From assembly GCA_013694635.1 (NCBI GenBank), contig JACDCA010000713.1, positions 1 through 5,580 of the forward strand: DNA of 5,580 nucleotides. The letters are read 5' to 3'. The stretch comes from Acidobacteriota bacterium (GTDB lineage Bacteria > Acidobacteriota > Vicinamibacteria > Vicinamibacterales > 2-12-FULL-66-21). The position numbers were made by a program, and so were the translations under genes. Positions 1-5,052 of the stretch are shown one piece after another. The notes beneath the pieces are model-generated. The model was not told where the DNA came from. It ran no database searches and saw nothing but the letters and a program-made list of their open reading frames with translations. Position 1 is the stretch's first letter. Each line of letters begins with the position of its first letter.

Positions 1-681
1 GAGGGTGCGGAACGTCAGCGAGAAGGTGTGGACGCGTCGCGTGCGGCCCCGGCGCTCGACGTATTCGTGATCGAAGATCGTCAGCCGGCGCTTGCGATCC
101 TGGCGGACGGATTCAACGAGCGTCACCCGTGTGCGTCCGCGCGAGCCACGAAGACTGGTCCGCCGGTTGTATTCGGACCATCGAGGGAGATCCGGGACGA
201 GGTCGATGCAGAAGACGCCGCCGCGCTGAAGGACGCGGTGCACGGACGAAAGCGTCTCCCGCAGGTCCTTCTCGCGCGTGAGCGACTGGAGGATGCCGTA
301 AGGAGCCATGACGAGGCTGAATCCCGGCCGCCCGCGGAATGGCAGCGACCGAATGTCGCCGCGGACGAGTGCGGCCGATCCCTCCCCCTGCAGGCGCTTC
401 AGGCGGGCCCGGCCGCGCGCCAGCATCGCCGGCGAGCGGTCGATGCCGACGACCTGCGCGCCGGCACGCGCGGTGGGAATCAGAATCCTGCCGGTGCCGC
501 AGCCGAGTTCCAGCACGCGACCATCCTGCGCTGCCGCGATGCGGCGCCAGAAGGGGACGTCGCGCCGGCCGACGGTGCGCGCGTTCTCCCAGTCATAGAA
601 CGGCGCGTAGGCGTCCCACCCCTGCGAGCCATCATTGATTGGATCGCCGGGGCCCCCTGCACCCCGGCTAGCGGCCTTCAC
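1..681 (-). CDS. Class I SAM-dependent methyltransferase (3' end outside window)
   Basis: This is a cytosolic enzyme predicted to move a methyl group from S-adenosylmethionine to an unknown acceptor. The frame stays open from a GTG at 681 to the window edge, giving 227 residues without a stop, so the C-terminus is missing. Visible motifs are the entry segment WDAYAPFYDWENA (about 22-34), glycine-rich motif I LELGCGTGR (57-65), the acidic residue after strand beta-2 in VVGIDRSPAML (D81), motif GDIRSLPF (108-115), and a post-motif segment HRVLQRGGVFCIDLVPD (148-164). This order is the normal Rossmann-like methyltransferase fold. The start is uncertain: an in-frame TAG lies at 721-723, no ATG exists before motif I, and GTG 681 is the only usual start codon in the gap, without a clear Shine-Dalgarno sequence. 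The first 20 residues look disordered. A perfect 6-bp inverted repeat (671-676 and 700-705) surrounds this start. It lies 94 bp downstream of another methyltransferase on the same strand, but the two are not close copies. Substrate cannot be told. Confidence 0.88.
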   Translation of the reverse strand, partial: MKAASRGAGGPGDPINDGSQGWDAYAPFYDWENARTVGRRDVPFWRRIAAAQDGRVLELGCGTGRILIPTARAGAQVVGIDRSPAMLARGRARLKRLQGEGSAALVRGDIRSLPFRGRPGFSLVMAPYGILQSLTREKDLRETLSSVHRVLQRGGVFCIDLVPDLPRWSEYNRRTSLRGSRGRTRVTLVESVRQDRKRRLTIFDHEYVERRGRTRRVHTFSLTFRTL

Positions 682-710
682 TCGCTTTCGCTGCGTTCCG
701 GCCGCATCGA

Positions 711-781
711 GCTCACTGTTCTACGACTTGCTTCCAGTGTTGCACCGTGTTGCACCGGGGCCGTTGCACCGTGGCTCACTG
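711..781. repeat. Short direct repeats between the two methyltransferase genes
   Basis: The nonamer GTTGCACCG occurs three times (739-747, 749-757, 763-771). The octamer GCTCACTG occurs at 711-718 and again at 774-781, so it brackets the three nonamers. The second octamer contains the TGA stop of the upstream methyltransferase. The rest of the gap (682-775) shows no coding frame, no T-tract terminator and no recognisable promoter. The role is unknown. It may be simple slippage-derived repeat or a protein-binding site. Confidence 0.6.
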
Positions 782-1621
782 CTCGGCGCGCTGACCGACA
801 GTGGCAAACAGCATGGTGTTCTGAATCTCCACGAACGACGGACCCGCCGCCCCCGCCGCTGCGGCGTAGCGGTCGATCAGTTTGAGATAGTCCTGACCGA
901 GCCGGCGAATGGATTCCCCGGGCGCTCGATCGATCGCGTCGCGGACCGCCTGCCGGCGCTCTTCCCAGACCTCGTCGGGGGGGACGCCGAGCTGTGCGCG
1001 AGAGACTGGAAACAAGTGCACGCTGAGTGGCTCGATGCCGCTTTGCGCAAACAGCGTCGGCAGCCGCGGACCGATGCCGGGATCTCCCGCCTCCCCAAGC
1101 GCCTCCTGGATCGTCGCGAACAGGCGTGCGGCCGCGTCGTGGGCCTCCATGCCCTCGGCCGTGGAGCTGTAGAAGTAGCGCGCAGCGTTGTCCGGTTCCA
1201 CGGCGAGGACCCGCCCGGTGGGGCGCGTCACCCGCGCCATTTCCCCCACGGCGCGCGGCGCGTCGTTGATGTGCTGCAGGACCGCGACGCAGAACGTCGA
1301 GTCGAAGCTGGCGTTGGGGAACGGCAGCGCGCACGCGTCGGCCACGGCGAAGCGGGCGCGGAAGTTGGTCGCACGTGCGGCCGCGAGTGCCGCGGCGACC
1401 CGTTCGAGCAGAAGGTCTACGGCGACCAGGTTCACCTGCGTCAGGCGCAGCCGCGACAGGTTGACCTCGGCCGTGCCGGTCCCGCACCCCACGTCCAGAA
1501 TCCGTCGTCCTGACTTCGGCTGGAGCGTGTCTTTCAGGAAGTTGGTGAACGACTCGTCCCACCACCGTTCGCGGAGGTGCTTGAGGGTTGAGGATGTCAG
1601 GACGTCGACGTTTCTCGTCAT
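776..1621 (-). CDS. Class I SAM-dependent methyltransferase (Methyltransf_11 type)
   Basis: This 281-residue complete protein is predicted to be a soluble SAM-dependent methyltransferase of the UbiE/Methyltransf_11 kind. Residues 1-40 form a helical lead-in. Motif I is ILDVGCGTG (41-49), the ribose-binding acid is D69 in VAVDLLLERV, the adenine-contact segment is FAVADACALPF (91-101, D95), and motif IV-like sequence follows as FDSTFCVAVLQHI (106-118). Strand beta-5 is GRVLAVEPDN (136-145). The C-terminal third (about 150-281) is helical and ends in VEIQNTMLFATVG; such variable caps normally choose the substrate, which I cannot name. The ATG at 1621 gives the expected distance to motif I. The leader has no purine-rich Shine-Dalgarno site and is instead pyrimidine-rich. 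The gene starts 37 bp after the stop of the E1 gene on the same strand, so co-transcription is plausible. A long alternative minus frame over the same DNA (1565-678) lacks these motifs and is a shadow. Confidence 0.93.
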   Translation of the reverse strand: MTRNVDVLTSSTLKHLRERWWDESFTNFLKDTLQPKSGRRILDVGCGTGTAEVNLSRLRLTQVNLVAVDLLLERVAAALAAARATNFRARFAVADACALPFPNASFDSTFCVAVLQHINDAPRAVGEMARVTRPTGRVLAVEPDNAARYFYSSTAEGMEAHDAAARLFATIQEALGEAGDPGIGPRLPTLFAQSGIEPLSVHLFPVSRAQLGVPPDEVWEERRQAVRDAIDRAPGESIRRLGQDYLKLIDRYAAAAGAAGPSFVEIQNTMLFATVGQRAEQ

Positions 1622-1627
1622 AGTTTT

Positions 1628-1652
1628 GAACAGGAGGTCAGGAGAACAGGAG
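1628..1652. repeat. Direct repeat in the E1-methyltransferase gap
   Basis: GAACAGGAG occurs at 1628-1636 and 1644-1652, a 16-bp period. Read on the coding (minus) strand, the leader of the downstream methyltransferase is a CU-rich tract with two CTCCTGTTC copies, and it contains CCTCC where a ribosome binding site would be expected. The repeat occupies most of the 37-bp intergenic gap. Confidence 0.6.
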
Positions 1653-1658
1653 CCATCA

Positions 1659-4190
1659 CTAATAGGCCAGCAGGGCGCGGGCGGCGCGCTCGATTTCCTC
1701 CTCGCCGGGAAGAAAGAAATGCTCCAGCGGGGGAGAATACGGCACCGGCGTGTCGAGCGCCCCGATCACCCGGACCGGCGCGTCGAGAGAATCGAACGCC
1801 TCTTCCTGGATGACGGCGGCGAGGCTCTCGCCGATGCCGCCAGTCCGCGAGTCTTCGTGGACGATCATCACGCGGCTGCAGTGACGCGCGACGCGAAGTA
1901 CGCTCTCGCGGTCGATGGGAGCGATGGTCCGCAGGTCGAGCACTGCCGCTTCGAAGCCGTCCGGCGCGAGACGCTCGGCGACCCGCATGGCGACATGCAC
2001 GTACGCGCCGTAGGACACCAACGCGAGATGATTGCCGGCGCGCCGGAGCGCCGCCTTACCGATCGGCACCGGAGTGGGTACCGCGTCTCCGAGCATCTGT
2101 TTCACACGGGGATCGCGATAGAGCGCAATGTGCTCGTAGTAGAGCACGGGATCCGGATCGGCAACGGCCGACGCCATCAGCGCGCGCGCATCGGCCGGGG
2201 TTGACGGCACGACGATCTTCAAGCCAGGTGTCCGGTAAAACCACGGCTCGGTGTTCTGGCTGTGGTACGGCCCGGCGTGACGGAGACCGCCCCACGGCAT
2301 CCGCACGACCATCGGCACAGATCCGCCCCACCGGTAACGAATCTTCGCCGCATTGTTCACCAGCTGGTTGAAGCCCGTGGCAACGAAGTCGTTGAACTGC
2401 ATCTCGCCTATCGGGCGTTGCCCGGCCAGCGCAGCCCCAACGCACACACCCAGCACCCCGCCTTCGGCGAGCGGTGAGTTCAGAATCCGGTTGCCGAACT
2501 CCGCCAGCAGCGGCCGCAGCAGCAGGAACGCATTCCCGTAGGCCCCGCCGACGTCCTCGCCATAGACAAATACGCGCGGGTCGTTTCGAAGCGCATCGCC
2601 GACGCCGAGCATGACGCCTTCGAGTAACGTGCTCCCCTTTCGATCGAATGGTGGAGCCTCTTCGACGGGCGGGAGCGATGGGTCGTAGTCGATCCCCCCG
2701 CGGACCGCTGGATCGAGGACGTCGATACGCACACGCGGCGCCTCGCCGGCAAATACACCCGTCCCCGCCTCCGCGGCATCCGGCCACGGCGCCTCGATGA
2801 CCCCACGTGCTTCCGCCTCGACCATCGCGATGACGTCACCCTTGATCGCATCGGCGCTGGAGCGCTCGATGACCCCTTCGCTGACAAGACGGTCGGCGTA
2901 CACCGCGATCGGATCCCGCGCGGACCAGTAGGCATAAAGCGCGGGATTCGCATACCCCTGTTCGCTGAGCGGCGCGTACGTCCACGAGGGTTGCGGGTCC
3001 TTGCCGAGATACAGCATGTCGTCGTGATGCGCGTGGCCGCACATCCGCATGCACACGAGCTCGATGAGCGTGGGGCCGAATCCCGCACGCGCGCGCTCGA
3101 CCGCCCACGCGAACGCCGCGGCGACCTCGTCGGCGTCGGTGCCATCGATGGTGATGCCGGGGATGCCGTATCCGGACGCCTTGTCCGCAAAGGCGCGGAC
3201 CCTGGATTGCTCCGACACCGGGGTCGACAGCGCCGTCTGGTTGTTCTGCACGCAGAAAACGGCCGGCAGGCGCCTGGCGGCGCACAGGTTGATCGCCTCG
3301 TGCCATTCGCCGAGCGACGATCCCCCTTCGCCGATGAACGACAGCGCGACGCGCTGACTGCCTTCACGCGCGAACGCCATCGCCATGCCGGCGGCGGTCA
3401 GCGTACTGATGGCGAGTGGCGCCGACGCCGGCAGGATGCCGTAATCGAAGTCGCCAACGTGCAGGTCCTTGCCGTTCATCGGTGGCCCGGCCTTCCCCAT
3501 CTGCGCGGAGAGGACCATCCGAACGGTCTCAGCGTCGGGCTTCATCGCCAGCGCAACGCCGAGGTCGCGGATCAGCGGCGCGACCACATCCCCGTTCCAG
3601 ACGGGTCCGTGGGTCCCTGGGTCCTTAGGTCCGTGGGTCTGGACGGCTTTGTCCGCCGTAGCCTTGGCGAAGGCGGAGCCTCGGCGGAGGCGGATGCCGG
3701 CCGCGTAGATTGCTTCCTGCCCGAGCGAGCGGAATCCCTTCCCCTGGAACGTGGTGTCGCCATACCGGACTTCGCCGCCGGCAAAGAATGCCTTGAGGCG
3801 GTTGTCGGTCGCGCGCGTCAGCATCATGCCGCGCAGGATCTCGCGACGTTCTTCCGGGGTCAATGACGCACGCAGCGAGGCGCGGCGCAGGAAGCCGTCA
3901 CAGGCTTCCACCAGTTCGTCCACGGCGTGCGCGAACCGCTCCTGAGCTGGGATGCCCGGTGTCGTCTCCCCGGGTTCCGCCGGCGCAATCCGGCAGATCC
4001 GCGCGCGCAATTCGGGACCGATCCGGCTTCGAAGCGCTTCGATGCTTGCTTCGTCGCGATCGATCGCTCCACCGGCCGCGTCGAATGCGTCGCGGGCCGC
4101 CGCCGAGGCAAATGGGAACCGTTCGGTCACGAACAGGCTGAATCGCCCCGCGAGGGTCGTCGCGGCGAGATGTACGGTCCCCTGGGACAT
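1659..4190 (-). CDS. Fused alpha/beta thiamine-diphosphate E1 of a branched-chain-type 2-oxoacid dehydrogenase
   Basis: This 843-residue protein joins the E1 alpha and beta chains that are separate in most bacteria. It is predicted to decarboxylate a 2-oxoacid with thiamine diphosphate and pass the acyl group to the lipoyl domain of an E2 partner. Residues 1-115 are a poorly recognised helical lead-in. The alpha part (about 116-480) has the ThDP/Mg motif GEGGSSLGE (287-295) ending at NN (316-317), then LSTPVSEQS (321-329) and the loop GHAHHDD (385-391). GEG rather than GDG, STPxSEQ and GHxxxDD match branched-chain E1 alpha better than pyruvate E1. The beta part (about 515-843) has YGEDVGGAYG (543-552), SPLAEGG (572-578, likely catalytic E576), EMQFNDF (596-602), the active-site loop YHSQNTEPWF (642-651, H643) and a transketolase-C domain with HEDSRTGGIGE (778-788). 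Residues 171-199 look inserted and are encoded by repeats. ATG 4190 is the first possible ATG, since an in-frame TAG lies at 4203-4205; no Shine-Dalgarno is visible. No E2 or E3 gene is in view, so the substrate is inferred. Confidence 0.93.
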   Translation of the reverse strand: MSQGTVHLAATTLAGRFSLFVTERFPFASAAARDAFDAAGGAIDRDEASIEALRSRIGPELRARICRIAPAEPGETTPGIPAQERFAHAVDELVEACDGFLRRASLRASLTPEERREILRGMMLTRATDNRLKAFFAGGEVRYGDTTFQGKGFRSLGQEAIYAAGIRLRRGSAFAKATADKAVQTHGPKDPGTHGPVWNGDVVAPLIRDLGVALAMKPDAETVRMVLSAQMGKAGPPMNGKDLHVGDFDYGILPASAPLAISTLTAAGMAMAFAREGSQRVALSFIGEGGSSLGEWHEAINLCAARRLPAVFCVQNNQTALSTPVSEQSRVRAFADKASGYGIPGITIDGTDADEVAAAFAWAVERARAGFGPTLIELVCMRMCGHAHHDDMLYLGKDPQPSWTYAPLSEQGYANPALYAYWSARDPIAVYADRLVSEGVIERSSADAIKGDVIAMVEAEARGVIEAPWPDAAEAGTGVFAGEAPRVRIDVLDPAVRGGIDYDPSLPPVEEAPPFDRKGSTLLEGVMLGVGDALRNDPRVFVYGEDVGGAYGNAFLLLRPLLAEFGNRILNSPLAEGGVLGVCVGAALAGQRPIGEMQFNDFVATGFNQLVNNAAKIRYRWGGSVPMVVRMPWGGLRHAGPYHSQNTEPWFYRTPGLKIVVPSTPADARALMASAVADPDPVLYYEHIALYRDPRVKQMLGDAVPTPVPIGKAALRRAGNHLALVSYGAYVHVAMRVAERLAPDGFEAAVLDLRTIAPIDRESVLRVARHCSRVMIVHEDSRTGGIGESLAAVIQEEAFDSLDAPVRVIGALDTPVPYSPPLEHFFLPGEEEIERAARALLAY
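3604..3643. repeat. 8-bp tandem repeat inside the E1 gene
   Basis: Five adjacent 8-bp units on the plus strand: GGTCCGTG (3604-3611), GGTCCCTG (3612-3619), GGTCCTTA (3620-3627), GGTCCGTG (3628-3635) and the degenerate GGTCTGGA (3636-3643). On the coding strand they encode QTHGPKDPGTHGP, a low-complexity stretch in the alpha domain of E1. An 8-bp unit is not a multiple of three, so gain or loss of one unit would break the reading frame. Confidence 0.85.
3661..3694. repeat. Two adjacent 17-bp hairpin units inside the E1 gene
   Basis: Unit 1 is GCCTTGGCGAAGGCGGA (3661-3677) and unit 2 is GCCTCGGCGGAGGCGGA (3678-3694). Each folds as a 5-bp stem with a GGCG loop followed by GGA. The only two differences fall on the closing pair (T3665-A3670 against C3682-G3687), so pairing is kept. 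On the coding strand unit 1 encodes the AFAKA part of the odd peptide SAFAKATADKAV, while unit 2 encodes the native-looking IRLRRG. Confidence 0.75.
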
Positions 4191-4207
4191 GTCTGAGTGA
4201 TGCTAGC

Positions 4208-4285
4208 AATGCTGAATGCTGAATGTCGAATGCGGCAGTCGCCAGTCCGCAGTCGTCAGTCGTCAGTCGCGGAGTCGGCAGTCTG
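4208..4285. repeat. Left 7-bp-period repeat array
   Basis: The array opens with four AATGNNG-like heptamers (AATGCTG 4208-4214 and 4215-4221, AATGTCG 4222-4228, AATGCGG 4229-4235). Five in-phase CAGTC-headed heptamers follow (4236-4270), then a slightly out-of-phase GAGTCGG and CAGTCTG (4272-4285). There is no spacer/repeat division. It ends 17 bp upstream of the E1 start codon, so any E1 promoter must lie in or beyond it. The CAGTCG units point opposite to the array at 4953-5015. Confidence 0.85.
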
Positions 4286-4321
4286 GATTAGCAGCAGGCA
4301 TGTCCGAATATAGGATATCGG

Positions 4322-4351
4322 CTGATGCGCTTAGCGAATGACTCGCATCAG
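4322..4351. other. Stem-loop downstream of the four-helix-bundle gene
   Basis: CTGATGCG (4322-4329) and CGCATCAG (4344-4351) form a perfect 8-bp inverted repeat with a 14-base loop. It lies about 70 bp past the stop of the minus-strand gene at 4420. No U-run follows the stem in that direction, so it is not a standard intrinsic terminator. The palindrome-containing octamer GATATCGG occurs on each side (4314-4321 and 4398-4405). The rest of 4286-4419 shows no coding frame that I can support; two 60-base blocks I counted (4321-4380 and 4441-4500) are about 50-53% GC, against about 70% in sampled E1 blocks. Confidence 0.5.
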
Positions 4352-4419
4352 AAGATTGGTGCGTTCCAAAGCCGTGTTTTGGCGAATCCCCATCACAGAT
4401 ATCGGTCCTGGGAGCACTG

Positions 4420-4899
4420 CTATCGGTTCTTCAGAGCTCGGACGCCTGAAGTTCTCGTGGTGGACAAAGACCTAGCAAGTCCCCGATCCTTTCGATTGCT
4501 CTCGAGCAGGTACCTCGCCAGACCGGTGCACATTTTCTTGACCTCCTCGGCGAGCTCGAGTGCCCTCTGGCAGTTCGCCGCGGCGACATAGCCGCGCTTC
4601 TTCGCACACGTCACGCGGGTTCTGACCTCGGCCGCCGAAGCCTTGGAGATGAATAAGTACCTCGCAAACGCGCGATCGGTAGGCTGCTCGAAGCCCTCCG
4701 AAATGTTCGACACCACCGAGTCAGACGCGTCGGCCAGTTGTCCGTGCAATCGCAGATCCTGCCGCAGTCGCGGTGCCTGCAGGATGGCATTTACTGCGTC
4801 CCACATCTCCTCGGCGCGTCGGTACACGAGCAATTCCTCGACTGTCTTGGCCACCCTGCTGTCCGACGGCAATGCGGATGCCAAAGAAGGCTTCGCCAC
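4420..4899 (-). CDS. Four-helix-bundle protein (S23 / 23S rRNA IVS-like, Avd-related fold)
   Basis: This gene encodes up to 159 residues that match the small four-helix-bundle family first seen in intervening sequences of 23S rRNA genes. The family's biochemical role is not established; a related fold is the Avd accessory protein of diversity-generating retroelements. Helix 1 is TVEELLVYRRAEEMWDAV (19-36). The family signature follows as SVVSNISEGFEQPTDRAFAR (61-80), close to the usual S-x-x-x-N-I-A-E-G-F pattern. Helix 3 runs through FISKASAAEVRTRVTCAKKR (83-102), and helix 4 lies in QRALELAEEVKKMCTGLARY (111-130). The core is normal length, but a basic, probably disordered tail (about 136-159) follows. 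The start is uncertain: GTG 4899 gives the longest frame, with a purine-rich AGGAG overlapping it, while GTG at 4854 (residue 16) would place the start just before helix 1. It sits alone between 7-bp arrays and has lower GC than its neighbours, which suggests acquired DNA. Confidence 0.85.
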   Translation of the reverse strand: MAKPSLASALPSDSRVAKTVEELLVYRRAEEMWDAVNAILQAPRLRQDLRLHGQLADASDSVVSNISEGFEQPTDRAFARYLFISKASAAEVRTRVTCAKKRGYVAAANCQRALELAEEVKKMCTGLARYLLESNRKDRGLARSLSTTRTSGVRALKNR

Positions 4900-4908
4900 T
4901 CCTCGGTC

Positions 4909-5015
4909 GTTAGTCGTCAGCCGTGATCAGTCGCAGGGCGGTCACACAGATTGCCGACTGCCGACTGCCGCCTGCCGACTGTCGACTGCCGACTGTCGAC
5001 TGTCGAGTGCCGCCT
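4909..5015. repeat. Right 7-bp-period repeat array with an opposing half
   Basis: Nine contiguous heptamers run from 4953 to 5015: GCCGACT, GCCGACT, GCCGCCT, GCCGACT, GTCGACT, GCCGACT, GTCGACT, GTCGAGT, GCCGCCT, followed by a decayed GCCGAAC. Their complement is AGTCGGC/AGTCGAC, so they are inverted relative to the CAGTCG units of the left array. A short stretch in the left-array orientation (TTAGTCGTCAG at 4910-4920 and CAGTCGC at 4928-4934) lies nearer the four-helix-bundle gene and could pair with the main block. The array fills most of the 153-bp gap between two divergent genes, so their promoters must overlap or abut it. Confidence 0.87.
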
Positions 5016-5052
5016 GCCGAACCCATTCCTGTTCTGACTCGTATACGCACCT

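Noticed and set aside
28..885. Long plus-strand open frame opposite the first methyltransferase
   Set aside because: The minus strand has a full set of methyltransferase motifs over the same DNA. The plus frame is arginine/proline-rich without a recognisable domain, typical of an antisense shadow in GC-rich DNA.
678..1565. Alternative minus-strand frame of 295 residues over the second methyltransferase
   Set aside because: It is arginine-rich and lacks motifs, while the overlapping 281-residue frame has the complete SAM-binding pattern.
635..2204. Plus-strand open frames at 635-1513 and 1188-2204
   Set aside because: They lie opposite the second methyltransferase and the E1 beta region and have no domain signature. 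They are shadows of well-supported minus-strand genes.
3303..3332. Damaged thiamine-diphosphate motif (GEG instead of GDG) in E1
   Set aside because: Branched-chain E1 alpha proteins normally have GEG here, and the paired NN is present, so this is a subfamily feature and not a defect.
2991..3866. Plus-strand open frame opposite E1 alpha
   Set aside because: No domain features, and it is opposite conserved ThDP-binding sequence on the minus strand.
4322..4351. Intrinsic terminator for the four-helix-bundle gene
   Set aside because: The stem is good, but the strand direction of the gene shows no following U-tract.
4420..4899. Diversity-generating retroelement (Avd accessory protein)
   Set aside because: No reverse transcriptase, template/variable repeat pair or target gene is present; only the fold family is shared.
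4953..5015. CRISPR array
   Set aside because: Units are 7 bp and contiguous with no spacers, and there are no cas genes in view.
4208..5015. 23S rRNA intervening sequence
   Set aside because: The flanks are protein-coding genes, and no rRNA sequence is recognisable on either side.
5041..5052. TATACG as a -10 promoter box for the permease
   Set aside because: It lies only a few bases before the ATG and no convincing -35 element is found at the right distance.
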